64,000 bases of DNA from Helicoverpa zea (Eukaryota; Arthropoda; Insecta; Lepidoptera; Noctuidae). A program made the position numbers and the translations under genes. Positions 1 through 10,655 of this stretch are shown piece by piece (positions within the stretch are counted from its first letter, which is position 1; every line of letters starts with the position of its first letter). Under the pieces are notes generated by a model, which had not been told where the DNA came from, searched no databases, and saw only the letters and a program-made list of their open reading frames with translations. The stretch spans positions 10,106,001 to 10,170,000 of the forward strand of contig NC_061466.1 of assembly GCF_022581195.2 (NCBI RefSeq). The letters run 5' to 3'.

Positions 1-527
1 CAGGGAAGTGTGTTTCAATTAATTAAAATGGAATGGAAATTGCATAAGTGTAAAAAATACATTAGAGACGCTAGCTAGGTACCTATGATATAACGAATAA
101 TCATGATCGCCTATAGAGTCTATACCTATTATGGTTATGGATATATATAACCTGGGGCCGAGCCGAGCGCCTCCTTTTTACCGATTGATTGCACAATGCA
201 AAGTTTTTCACAACTTCATAATATCGCCGTAATAAAGGTGTATACAGAAATTCAGCTCACTAGGATTTTTTCCCCAGATTTGGGCTTAAAATGCCTAAAA
301 TGACTGGACTATCATAGAGAGTATAAAATATTGGAATACATATCAATGAATGGCCGATATTAGACCACACCACTCTGCCGTCAGATGTAGCCGTAGCGAT
401 AGCGGCAGAGGTAACATTACGTAAATTACAGTTACAGTAAGAACTATATCGTAAAGCATTTCAAATTCATCTTCTTTAATTTTCGGTGCCGTTTTCATTC
501 TCGACTTAATCCATTTGCTACTATTGT
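1..527. other. Non-coding flank, no gene seen
   Basis: AT-rich DNA up to the target duplication of the first P-like element. I see no splice-linked exons, no convincing ORF and no recognisable repeat ends. Any minus-strand open frame here runs into the transposon and looks fortuitous. Confidence 0.5.
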
Positions 528-1512
528 GGTGTAGGCATAGATATAATATTACTAAACAAGATTGCGCACGCTCAAAATATATATTTACGAAAATGAACTC
601 TATTCTAACGCTATAAGGTACTAAATTGGTTGCATAATACACAGAGTTAAATCCGAGCCGAGAGGGATAGTTCGAACGGAGGCTGTTTGTCTCTTTCTAA
701 CACCTTGCCAGCATAAAAAAATGTTGTGATCAAAAGTTTTGTCTTCCCAAAAACAATTGAATCACTTATATTTTTATCTTATTTTAACAATTGTAAGTCA
801 ACAAATTAATAACAATCGCATTAATTTATTCGTATTTATTATTAAAACATAAACAACATAAATTTTTATTTTGCTTTTTTTTATTTTCTAGCGGTAACCC
901 TGAACATTCTTGGCGCGTAATCAGCATTTAAAATTTTGTTTATATTTTTTTGTATTAAATCAATGTAAACTATTAAAATGGTGAAAAAGTGTTGCGTTTC
1001 TACTTGCAAAAGTGAATCCTATGGTGGTTGCAATATATCGTTCCACAGGTTAGCTAATAATAACATTTTCGTAAACCAAACAACTAGGGTGCCCATGAAT
1101 TCTTGTAACGAGTCAAAATATGGGTGATGGATTTTAAAACTGTTGTACTATTGTTATAGCTTCCCAAAAAATGAAGAAAGGCGACATAAATGGCTCAGCA
1201 GTCTATATATGAAGTATAAATACAAAAAAAACAGTCTTCACTTCGAATCTTCCTGCTTTTATACTGCTAATTTCCGCTAATTATTAAAAGCCTGTATTAG
1301 TATCTTAAGGTCACAAACTGCGTAAGTTAAAACTTCAATACTAATCTGTGTTTAATAATCTTAGCAAATTCGGATTTGTCTCACATAGCTTAATCTCATA
1401 GTCACCCTATTAGAAAGGGACAGACAGCCTCCGTACTAACTGTTTCACTCGGCTCGTTTTTTGGGTTTATATGCGCAGTCCTGTTTACTAATATTATGTC
1501 TATGGGTGTAGG
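528..1512 (+). mobile_element. Non-autonomous P-like DNA transposon, copy 1
   Basis: The element proper is 536-1504 (969 bp). Its ends are imperfect inverted repeats of about 34 bp that begin CATAGA(T/C)ATAATATTA. It is flanked by a perfect 8-bp target duplication, GGTGTAGG, at 528-535 and 1505-1512. A spliced THAP-like coding stretch lies inside (978-1280). An 8-bp duplication, ends starting with CA and an N-terminal THAP zinc-finger exon together fit the P superfamily. No transposase catalytic region fits in under 1 kb, so this is an internally deleted derivative. A second copy in opposite orientation lies at 24549-25527 with its own, different duplication, so the two inserted independently. 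The element ends about 460 bp upstream of the hnRNP M-like start codon. Confidence 0.85.
978..1280 (+). pseudogene. Truncated THAP-domain ORF of the P-like element (copy 1)
   Basis: Exon 1 is 978-1048 and exon 2 is 1160-1280, joined by a GT-AG intron in consistent phase, giving 63 residues. The start reads MVKKCCVSTCKSES, with the first two zinc-ligand cysteines of a C2CH THAP finger. After splicing comes FHSFPKNEERRHKWL, the FHxFP...R..WL signature of THAP domains. The frame stops before the final Cys-x2-His pair, so the finger is incomplete and unlikely to bind DNA normally. In P elements the THAP domain sits at the transposase N-terminus, so this is the surviving 5' end of a transposase gene. 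Confidence 0.75.
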
Positions 1513-1965
1513 TATGAGTTTCCTTACCTCCACCCTCTTTAGGGAATTCGTTTGACATTTGGCATAATGACATTTGGAGGTTTCTGTCATATCATGTCGG
1601 TGTCATGGTGGTGTACGGTAAATAAATAGTTTTTCATTTAACATTATTTTAGTATTTCTGTAAGTACGCGATAATTCTAGTTAATTATGCGTTTGTCACG
1701 TTCACTAAATTGTATGAAAAGTTTTCTTCATCACACACATTGCGATACACAGTTATTGGCTATTAACGAGTTTGCATAAAAAAAATCCCATCTTCGCTGG
1801 TTTATGTCTATTATAGATGTTTATTTTGTATGAAAACTGCGAATTTCAAGCCTCAAATTATTTCCAAATAAGTTTCATGAATAAGTATGACAAAATTCTT
1901 TAATTTAAAGTGTTAACTATTCTTAAATTGAACAAGATAAAGTAACCAAAACTAGCTCCGCAAAA
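1513..1965 (+). other. Probable promoter and 5' UTR of the hnRNP M-like gene
   Basis: The stretch between the P-like element and the ATG at 1966. It is AT-rich, and I cannot place a transcription start or core promoter with confidence. The ATG context (gcaaaaATGG) is favourable. The nearby transposon makes an effect on expression possible, but the sequence does not show one. Confidence 0.35.
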
Positions 1966-4900
1966 ATGGATCAAACAATTAAATTGGAGCCTTTAGACCC
2001 GGAGCAAACTAGTCCTGACTTCATACCGTTGCCTAACTCGCCGTCTCCAATAGCCATAAAGTCCGAACCAGGCACAGTTGAGAAAAATGTTCAGAAGAGA
2101 ATTAAAATAGAACCTGATGATGGGAATAGCAAAAAGCCGCGAATAAGCACTCCAGAGCCTTCTGTTGTTAGTGCAAACGATGACGATGGTGTAATTATAA
2201 GTGATAGCGAGGAGTACTACCTTACAGTTTTCAATTTGCCTGGAAATTGGTCCTATGTGCATATCAAGAATTATTTGGACAAAGAGGTGAGTTGATATTC
2301 TACTTCTACTAACATCACACCTTAACATAGCAAGCAATTTATTGTATCATCATCAGTATCATCATTTCTTCATCATCAGGATGAGAAAAGAGTGCATGTA
2401 GCAGAGATGAGAATGTTGAGATGGATGTGTGGGGTTTCCAGAATGGACGAAGTGAGGAATGAGTATATCAGAGGAAGCCTGAAAGTAGCGCCAGTGACAG
2501 AAAAAATGAGAGGTCAGCGTTTGTCGTGGTATGGGCATGTGATGAGACAGTGTGAAACGCATGCTACAAAGAGTGTGCTAAGTTTGAATGTGGAAGGATG
2601 GAGAGGTAGGGGTAGACCGAGGAAAAGATGGATTGATTGCCTGAAAGAGGACATGAAGCAGAAGGAAGTATGATGTCTGACAGAGAGGAATGGAAGAAAA
2701 AGACATGAACTTGGGAACAGGGCAGGAAGATGATGATGATGATGATGATCAGTATCATCATTTGTCTAGCCTTTACCCAAACATGCTGGGTTGGCTTCCA
2801 GTCTGACCGGATGCAGCTGGGTACTAGTGTTTTACAAGGAACAACTGCCTATCTGACCTCCTAAACCATTTATTGACTACTGACTGCCCTTAACAACTGC
2901 CAAAGATGTTCAAATGATATAATGTTAAAAGTTCTTTAATTAAATATACATTTCTTTGTTTCAGTGTGGTCATGTGGATGAAATGGAGATGTTACTCAGA
3001 CAGAACTCTCAGCCCTCTGCCATACGGCTCACTTTCCAAAGTCGGGAGAGATGTTTACATGCCTCCAAGATGTTGCAGGATAAAGTTGTGGAAAATAACA
3101 AGATTGAAGTTAAAATGAGCGGTATGGGTATAATAATATTATAAAGCTGAGTGGTTTCTTGGTTCAAACATGTTAATCTTTGGAACTAGTAGTCTGTTTT
3201 GAAAGAAATGTTGTATTATAGGTCTAGGTTAAGAACTAGCTTCCGCTTGTGGCTTCACCCGCATAGTGTGTTGATAAACTATGTTCATTCTAGTACCACC
3301 AAGAATATGTGTACAAAGTTTCATGATAATTGGTTAAGTAGTTTTTGCGTGAAAGCGTAAAAAACGAACGGAATTTCGCATTTATATTATTATAAGGAGG
3401 ATAGCTATTGGGTATTGTTCTACTGTACCTGAATACTTTCCAAAGTTACCTGTTCTCTTGTTGTGTTACAGATTCTTATACAGCATTTTCTACTGACGTT
3501 ACTGGATCAACTTCAGCACCTGAACAAAGTAAAGTTGCACCAAGGAGGTGAGAATAATATTCCTTATGTAAAATACTTTTTTGTATGGTCTGGCAAACAT
3601 ACAAAAAAAGAATAGAGATGTATTTACATGTAGTTAAGTTTGCAGTTAGCTGAAATGTTTCTATTTTTGGTCAATTATTTTAACTGGCAACAATAATGAA
3701 TTTTTAAATTTTATACATATTGTCTGCTAGGCCTTGGCGACCAGACCTAGATTGTTGGGATACAGACCCAGAAGGTCTATATGGATTGAGACCGCAATTT
3801 CTGAAATCTTTAAACATTACACCACCTTTGAATAAGATGGTTCATGTAACAAATGTAAGTAGAATTACTGTCCTGCTTGTTGCGAATGCATAATCATTAT
3901 TTTTTTGTAATAATTAAAAAAAAAGTTTGAGGGTAAATTTTTTTTTTCGGCCCTGGTACATAAAATGCCTACGACGGAACACGACGGTTTTTAGTCAGTA
4001 AGAGTCTGACACTCCCTCACCGCTGCTAACCCACAGCGGGAGGGGTCATTTGATTATTTTTGACGTCGTTAAAAAAAATGTTAAATTTTTTGTAATAAGG
4101 CATTATGAATTTATAGGAATTTGCTGATAAGAAATCAATTATTGTCGTAATTCTGGCTACAAAATCTATTATGTTATGTTAATAATTTTGTAAATAGTTT
4201 AGATGTGACAAAAATGAACTAAAAGAAGTGATGCAGCTAGCTGGCGATGTTCTCATGTGTTGTGTGGTGAGCGCAACGCAAAGATATGCCAAAGTCATGT
4301 ACAGTCATCCTTTGGAAGCCGTTCAGGTATGGAACATAAAATTTTATTTATGTATGTATATAATTTTACTTCCTTCAGAAGTTTCACCTGCATGCCGTGG
4401 GAACTACACCTCGCATCCAGATAAAGAGTTATCTATGGGCTTTCTAGATAAAGGTCTATTTAATACTGCAAGATTTTTTCGAGACGGTCCAGTATTTCCT
4501 GAGATAAAAGCTTTTAAACAGAAGAACAAACTTTTCATTTTTGCTATACAGGTATAGATGACATTTTAATTGATTTTTTTTCAGGCCATTTCAATGTTGA
4601 ATGGGCAAATGTACTACGGAAATCCTCTTAAAATCGTAATGGACAAAAACTTAGCAGATAACATTATTCTGCCCAAAGGTTTGGCCAACATTGGCGCAGG
4701 TTTAGGTGTCCAAGGTAGACCAATACGAAACATAGTACATGAGTACCAGAGATTTATTAAAAAACAGAGTAACTTATTAAGTCCTGTAGTATTTTCTGAA
4801 ATAGATTTCAGTAACAATAACATTGTAAGAGAAGATAATTCTGAAGAAATTCAAGAGAAAATAAACGACTTCTTAAAGACATCTTTAGGGTCTAATAACG

Positions 4901-6880
4901 CTAATTCAATTAATTTGAGAACTAAAAATATTGAGGATTTATTAAGTCAAGACTCTAATTCTAAGGATGGTAGTGATAGGAGCACTCCTGCAAGTTTGGG
5001 CTCTAAACCTATTGATGCTACAAAAAAGACTTGTATAGGAACTCCCTCTCCTAATGATTCCTTTACTAAAAATGGTTCTACAAGACAAATTCCACCTCAT
5101 ATATCAACGCCAGCAGTAGGCTCAGCACCTCACAATCCTTTAGTCAGATTTGGGGGCTATAGACCCCCAAACATACTAAACCCCCCTGTCCCCTTACATA
5201 ACCCTTTGCCTGGTCCCAGCGAGCGATATTACAGGCCTGGTAACCCTGGTCAAGTGCTCGAGCCTCCTAGGCACTTTGGGCCTAGGCCTTATATGCCGAT
5301 GCAACGAGTTCCTCCTTTTCATCCTCAAGTTATGCCAGGCCCTTTCCGTCCTGCGCCTAGGCCTCAAGGCCCGCCGTCAAATTTCAATACGCCTAGGCCA
5401 AATCCAGGGAATCGAGTGACTGTTAAGTTTACAAATGTGAGTATAAAAGTTAATATTTAATGCTATTTTTGTTTCCTTTATGTAATTAATGAGAATATTG
5501 ACTCATGGCAATTGTCTATATTAGAATTTCTGAGTTTCTGAGGGCAGTTTTTTTTTCAAAACAATTTTGAAGTAAGATAGTGTAACGTCATTAAGGATTA
5601 AAGAAAAAGCTGAAGATTTAGCACCTTACTGACCATGAGAGAGGACTTTTGATAATGATGGCATCCCATTTCTTAATAAAATTGTTTGTGAACATTTTCA
5701 GCTGCCTCCATCTACGACATTTCCTCTTCTCTGTGAGCGGTTGACTCAATGTGGTCAAGTGATGTCGGTCCAACTGACCACCCCAGGATGTGCGATAGCC
5801 ACGTTTGGCCACCCATCACATGCTGACAGATGTATACGTATCCTTTTATTATGAAAATGCTAATAAAAACAGTTGAACCAGTTGGCAGCTAAAATAACAA
5901 GTACTGATAGATATATTTTGTCCATAAGGGTGCATATACATGTTCCATGCAATTTAAAAAAGTGCAGATCCAGCGACTCGCGCATGCGCCAAAGCTTAAT
6001 AATAAGCCCGCTTGCTCTTGTCGCTTGTCATTTGCGCCTGTTTACTTGCTCCGTGTAGATGCACCCTTATGAACTATATAAGTTTTAAGAAAGCTTAGTA
6101 ACTACCCTCAGTATGAATGACGGTTATTTATTTACCATTTTTTTTAATTAGTATAATTGGCATTTACCCAAAGTTTACCAGTCTTGATACTTAGGTACTC
6201 ATACGTTCATTTATAAAATAAAATACATCTAAAAAAAATCAATCAGAATTATTGCTTCATCAATATCATCATCCTCCGAGCCTTTTTCCCAACTATGTTG
6301 GGGTCGGCTTCCAGTCTAACCGGATGTAGCTGAGTACCAGTGCTTTACAAGAAGCGACTGCCTATCTGACCTCCTCAACCCAGTTACCCGGGCAACCCGA
6401 TACCCCTTGGTTAGACTGGTGTCAGACTTACTGGCTTCTGACTACCCTTAACGACTGTCAAGGATGTTCAATGACAGCCGGGACCTACAGTTTAACGTGC
6501 CACCCGAAACACAGTCATTGGTGTCTAAGATATACTTAGAAAGTACATACAAACTTAGAAAAGTTGCATTGGTACTTGCCTGACCTGGAATCGAACCCGC
6601 GCCCTCACACTTGAGAGGTTGGTTCTTTGCCCACTAGGCCACCACGACTTTTTGCTTCATCAATAAAACCATCATCTTAAGTGGTAGTTTATATGTTTAG
6701 TATGTGTATTGTGTCATAAGTCCTCGTAAAAAGTATCAAAAATTGTTTACCTTTAGTTTAAACGCTTCCTTGTCTAAAGTTTTGCGAATGTTTCAGTTTT
6801 AATTTTCTTAATAGAAATGATCAGAAACATTTAACGGTATGAACATCGAAGGATACATAATGGAAGTTAATTTTCTGTAA
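1966..6880 (+). CDS. hnRNP M / Rumpelstiltskin-like RNA-binding protein, three RRMs
   Basis: Eight exons: 1966-2286, 2965-3121, 3472-3547, 3731-3854, 4198-4326, 4585-5436, 5702-5837, 6825-6880. All junctions are GT-AG and phases agree; the exons sum to 1851 nt, 616 residues plus stop. RRM A is about residues 84-159 (LTVFNLPG...). RRM B is about 220-295 (VHVTNF...RYAKVMYS...AISMLNGQMYYG). After an acidic and then Pro-rich linker, RRM C is about 547-616 (VKFTNLPPSTTF...GCAIATFG...FNGMNIEGY) and ends the protein. AVQAISMLNGQ and the Gly-rich stretch after RRM B resemble hnRNP M/MYEF2, nuclear pre-mRNA-binding splicing regulators; Rumpelstiltskin is the fly member. The N-terminal tail has three psi-K-x-E motifs at K6, K32 and K47, possible SUMO sites. 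RRM A and C are divergent. The 36-codon-scale exons 7 and 8 are weak singly but restore a full RRM. Start chosen as the first ATG in frame. Confidence 0.85.
2368..2747 (+). mobile_element. 5'-truncated RTE-type LINE fragment in intron 1
   Basis: The fragment encodes the C-terminal tail of a reverse transcriptase ORF: RMLRWMCGVSR, RNEYIRGSLKVAPV, WYGHVMR and GRGRPRKRWIDC, typical of RTE-like elements in moths. The frame breaks near 2671, and the fragment ends in a GAT microsatellite tail. A perfect 16-bp duplication, ATCAGTATCATCATTT, flanks it at 2352-2367 and 2748-2763. The target was the CAT-rich tail of a SINE, whose remainder follows at 2748. Confidence 0.8.
2748..2915 (-). repeat. SINE-A fragment (diverged)
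   Basis: Diverged match to the tail half of SINE-A (full copies at 6266-6651 and 40133-40509), on the minus strand. It begins with CATCAT and continues through the 'ggcttccagtct' and 'ctgcctatctgacctcct' blocks. The tRNA-like head is missing. Confidence 0.65.
3236..3410 (-). repeat. Common moth interspersed repeat in intron 2
   Basis: Starts 'ctagcttccgcttgtggctt', includes 'ggttaagtagtttttgcgtg' and ends with an AT-rich 'tatattattataagga' tail. The same family recurs at 29009-30050 (composite) and, in the opposite orientation, at 62088-62258. The 3' part looks like a non-LTR 3' end, but I cannot assign the family. Confidence 0.5.
3945..4075. repeat. Repeat C copy in intron 4
   Basis: Contains 'cggccctggtaca', 'gacggaacacgacgg' and 'cagtaagagtctgacactcc', shared with copies near 8745, 10082, 29037 and 32085. 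I do not recognise the class. Confidence 0.55.
6252..6665 (-). mobile_element. tRNA-derived SINE (SINE-A), full length, in intron 7
   Basis: On the minus strand the element begins gtcgtggtggcctagtgg, an RNA polymerase III A-box-like tRNA head. A B-box-like GGTTCGATTCC follows, and it ends in a GATGATG tail. It is flanked by a perfect 14-bp duplication, TTGCTTCATCAATA, at 6252-6265 and 6652-6665. The layout is like the HaSE SINEs of noctuids. The GATGATG tail is shared with the RTE-type LINE at 2368-2747, so that LINE family is the likely source of its retrotransposition machinery. Confidence 0.85.
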
Positions 6881-8195
6881 AATTGGGTAAGTATGAAATT
6901 TATTTGCCAGTGACGAGGTTTTTGAAGCTGGCTGCTCTTTTAAATTATAGGTACCGTGTTAGTTTAACATCTAGCATTCTAGTGCATTTTAGATTAATTC
7001 CATTATTTGAGAAAATATTTAAAAGTATTTCAAAACAATATATCTACGACATTTTTCATATATCATTTAGTTAAAATTTAACATGCATAGCGAAAATCAT
7101 TTTGTGTTAGTATTATTAGTTAGTAGTATTTACTGTAACATATAATTTAGTCTACTTCTTAAAGTTTTGTCCTTTAGTAACAAGTTAGTTAGCATGATCA
7201 AAGGTCTGTTTGGGTTGTTCAATAAAAAAATATGTTTTAATTTTTATCATTTAATCACCAAAAAATACATAGCCGTTAATATTACACTGTTCTGTAACTT
7301 AGATTATTAAATATAGATCCTAAACAATTTTCCTTACCAAGTAACTTTATTTTTGATAATTTTTAGTTAGGTTATACAAAGCTGTTTAGAGTGTAATTAA
7401 GCTTTTGACTAAAAGTCTGATATTTTGCTGAATAGTCTTGGGTTCTAATCCCGGATCATGAGCGATCTTTTAAATGAGCTTAAGATTTGTTTTTCTTATT
7501 AATGGCTACCAGTTTGGCTAGTATGGAAATTAAATATAATTATTAGAAGTAATAAGTTTATTTTTAGGTCATGTAAATATGTGTATTACATTTAATATTT
7601 CAAAAGGAAAACTTTGAAAACTAAATTAATTAAAAAAAAAAAACTAATAATTACTTAGTTATTAAGATGCCAAACACCTACATTTGGTAGGAACTAAATA
7701 ATTTGCATTGATTTACTAATAGGTACTAAGTAACTTTTGTAATATATAATAACTAGTAACCTTGCTAATTTATTTTAATACCATGAAAATTGTTTTCTCA
7801 TCCCATTCTTCCCATTCTTAGTAATTAAGAAACCTATTTCTAATTTCAAATAAAACATTAATTTTAAGGCTAATAATTTTAAGGTTTAATGTAGTTAATA
7901 ATATTTTTACTGGCAACATAATGCTAGAAATATACCTAACCTGTTCGTTATATTTATTTGCAATTTTATTATATTAAGGCCAAATATTAACGTTAATATA
8001 ACTAATGTATTTATAGTTTGTATACATTTCTGTATACATTTGTATTCTGTATGTAGATTGTAAGTTTAAAATAAGATTAATCTTAGTTTTAGTGTAGCCA
8101 GTTAAAAATAATGACACATGTTAATCACTTAGAATTAAGTTTTACTTTAAGTAAACACTTATATTACGAGTAGGTAGCTACTTAGAGAAAATAAA
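6881..8195 (+). other. 3' UTR region of the hnRNP M-like gene
   Basis: AT-rich sequence after the stop codon. AATAAA polyadenylation signals occur at 7221-7226 and 8190-8195; either could end the transcript. A degenerate tRNA-like T-arm ('gggttctaatcccgg') near 7440 is probably an old SINE head, not a tRNA gene. Confidence 0.4.
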
Positions 8196-8282
8196 TACCA
8201 GAAATTGTCATCAGCTGTTTTATTTAATTCGAACTACCTACCTACAAAAAGGAATAAACATACTTTGATTGTTGCCATTGGT

Positions 8283-8325
8283 GACACGATTGATGCCTAT
8301 TTAGAAAATAGGCATCAATCGTGTC
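8283..8325. repeat. Perfect 20-bp hairpin
   Basis: Arms of 20 bp at 8283-8302 and 8306-8325 are exact reverse complements (GACACGATTGATGCCTATTT) with a 3-nt loop, AGA. It lies just past the last polyadenylation signal of the hnRNP M-like gene. I see no link to transposon ends. Confidence 0.8.
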
Positions 8326-8379
8326 TGACGAGGCAGAGACATTTTATATGTAGAATTAAGAATATAAATAAATAATAAA

Positions 8380-8632
8380 TAATGTCGGGACACCTTTTCA
8401 CACACGGTTGGTTAGCCCCATGGTAAGTTATTAATTAACTTGTGTTATGGGTGCTAACACAACTGATAAACTACATATAGCTATACATATACATATTTAT
8501 AAATACATATTGTAACACCCAGACCACGGCCAACAAGCATGCTCATCACACAAATGTCGACCGAACCGGGAATCGAACCCGGGACCTCAGATTCGGCAGT
8601 CCGGCTTGGTGACCATTGCGCCATAGAGGTCG
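8380..8632 (-). mobile_element. tRNA-derived SINE of a second family (SINE-C)
   Basis: On the minus strand the head starts gacgacctctatggcgcaa, and the B box is in 'ggttcgattccc'. A 'gtgctaacac' block and an AAATAAT-rich tail follow. No clear target duplication is seen. The head differs from SINE-A, so this is a separate family. Confidence 0.65.
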
Positions 8633-8744
8633 TCAATATTGAAAGTTACTTGATACTCCTTGCGTAAAACAACTGATTGTATGGCTTATTCAGGTGCTTA
8701 TAAGCCTATTGGGGCTACGAGATTGTTCAAGCAAGTCGCAGCTC

Positions 8745-8840
8745 TGTTACACAAAGGGCTCCAGTAGGAACATGGTGGGGTTTTAGTCGCTGAACCCACA
8801 CCGGGAGGGATGATTTCCCACAAAAAAGGACCTTGTACCT
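8745..8840. repeat. Repeat C fragment
   Basis: Diverged match: 'agggctccagtaggaacatg', 'gggttttagtc', 'caccgggagggatgat'. Same family as 3945-4075 and 10082-10195. Confidence 0.45.
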
Positions 8841-9453
8841 GTGCTTGTACTTAGGTCTCTCCTGGTCATATTTTAATTAGAAATAATTATTACAACAATA
8901 GAATACTACCTATGTATTATACAAACAAAAGAAAACCCGCAACCAACCCGAGAAGTTATTTACATTCACATCACATTCCGTAATCAATGGGCGTTAAATT
9001 GATTTGTGCATATTGCACCGCGATTCTACCGCCCCATTATAATTGACGGCAAATAGCTCAACTAATTAGGTTTGCTGTGCACTGAATTACACTTAATAAC
9101 CCTGTATGTTGTGGAACGGAATTTATAGGCTGCGTTCCTTTTCAAGCTCTCTGTTATGTGGTTTGGTTAGGACTTAGAATAAAATTGTTTCTATAGTCCG
9201 TTGAATGCAGCGATAATTTTGGCTTTTAAACAAAATATTTCTGTGTGTAAAAGCTTTGTGGCAAAGTCTGCTTCCCGGAGGAATGTACAAACAATATAAT
9301 CTTTCCTCTTTATAATATTTGCATCAATAATATAGATACCTACCTAGATAGCATACCTAGATGTCCCTGGCGAGACCATGTAGACCACTCCAAGACATAC
9401 CTATGAAGGTGATATAGTAACGGTGGTAAAATTTGGTGCAATATTGGAAGTTC

Positions 9454-9489
9454 AAAATCCAGTTTAATACGTGTATTAAACTGGATTTT
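9454..9489. repeat. Perfect 17-bp hairpin
   Basis: Arms AAAATCCAGTTTAATAC (9454-9470) and its exact reverse complement (9473-9489) are separated by GT. No flanking transposon structure is visible. Confidence 0.8.
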
Positions 9490-10081
9490 ATTAACAACAT
9501 TGTAAGCAGTGGACAATATGTCCGCCATATGCAAAACTGGGGCCCGATACCACAGGCTGTTAAACATTCCTTATTTAAATAAAGTCGACGCGTTCCAAAA
9601 ACATTTTGACGTCACCAACGGATAAAGGGTTTTCGACAACGTATAAACTCCTTGTTTTACATATTAATGCACATGCAAAAATACTGAGAATACATGAATA
9701 GTAATTTAACGTCAATCATTTATTTATTTTGAGGAATATCGCTGTATTGAGGAAGTTCGTGGTTACGGGAAAAATTGTGATTTTTCTACGAACTGTCTTC
9801 CTCCTTTTTTTGTATAAAAATAAAAGGCTTAACAAAAAATAATTGGGGTTTAGGAAAATTACGTTTAGAAACAGTACAATGTCTCGCTAATAGCGGATTA
9901 TGGAAATAAACCGATTCAAACTTTTTAATGGTTTCAAAAACGGTTATCTTCCTATTAGTCTAATTTTTAATGTTTTTTAAAATAATCTTTTTTATTTTCA
10001 TATTAAGAGGGATTCTCGACGCTGATTAAATAATCGTCATTGATAGAAAAACTGGCTGATTTCATTTCAAAGTTACTGCGG

Positions 10082-10195
10082 CCCTCTTACATGAAGGGCT
10101 AAAGAAGGAACATGGTGGGTTTTAGTCAGTAAGAGTCTGACACTTCCTCACCACCCACCGGGAGAGAAGTCATTTGATGATTTCCCATTAAAATA
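10082..10195. repeat. Repeat C copy
   Basis: Contains 'cagtaagagtctgacact', 'caccgggagagaagtcattt' and 'gatgatttcccatt', shared with the copies at 3945, 29037 and 32085. Confidence 0.5.
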
Positions 10196-10487
10196 AAATA
10201 TGACACTCAGTCAATAAAGGCCTGAATACAATCCTAGCCCCGTGGTCTGAAACTATTAAAAACAAGAGAGAACAGAATATGAAATAGGTTTTTAGATGAA
10301 AGCTGGGTGATAACGGCGAAGTTGGTTGTTTGTTTGCAACTTAGAGGTTGAAAACTGATGAATTTCCCGCATTTGTGAATTTTATTTAGTTAAACTAGCT
10401 TCTGACCTCGGTCTCGCTCCCATCTCGAGGGCACTATTTACCGCTCCAGGATAAAATCCTATATGTTATTCCGATGCAAAAGTTATG

Positions 10488-10655
10488 GTAAAAATGGCTG
10501 ATAAAAAGGTGAAGGAAAACATCTTGAGGAAACCTGGACTATAAAGTCTGAAATCACCAACCCGCATTGAGCAAGCGTGGTGATTAATACTCAATCCTTC
10601 TCCGTGTGAGAGGACGCCTGTGCCCAGCAGTGGGACTATCGTAAAAGGCCGTAAC
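10488..10655 (+). repeat. SINE-B fragment
   Basis: Contains 'aaacatcttgaggaaacctg', 'ggtgattaatactcaatcct' and 'gcccagcagtgggac'. It matches the body of SINE-B seen at 14550-14790 (opposite strand) and 33482-34222. The tRNA-like head is absent. Confidence 0.6.

Noticed and set aside
1993..2337. 114-codon minus-strand ORF
   Set aside because: Antisense shadow of exon 1 of the hnRNP M-like gene.
4228..4557. 109-codon plus-strand ORF across exon 5 and the following intron
   Set aside because: Only 4228-4326 is exonic. The rest is intron 5, with a moth repeat scrap near 4383.
7430..7480. T-arm-like 'gggttctaatcccgg' as a tRNA gene
   Set aside because: No acceptor-stem pairing or convincing A box; likely an old SINE head.
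8560..8625. tRNA-like sequence with a B box
   Set aside because: It is the head of a SINE: body and A/T-rich tail follow and it does not fold as a full tRNA in reading order.
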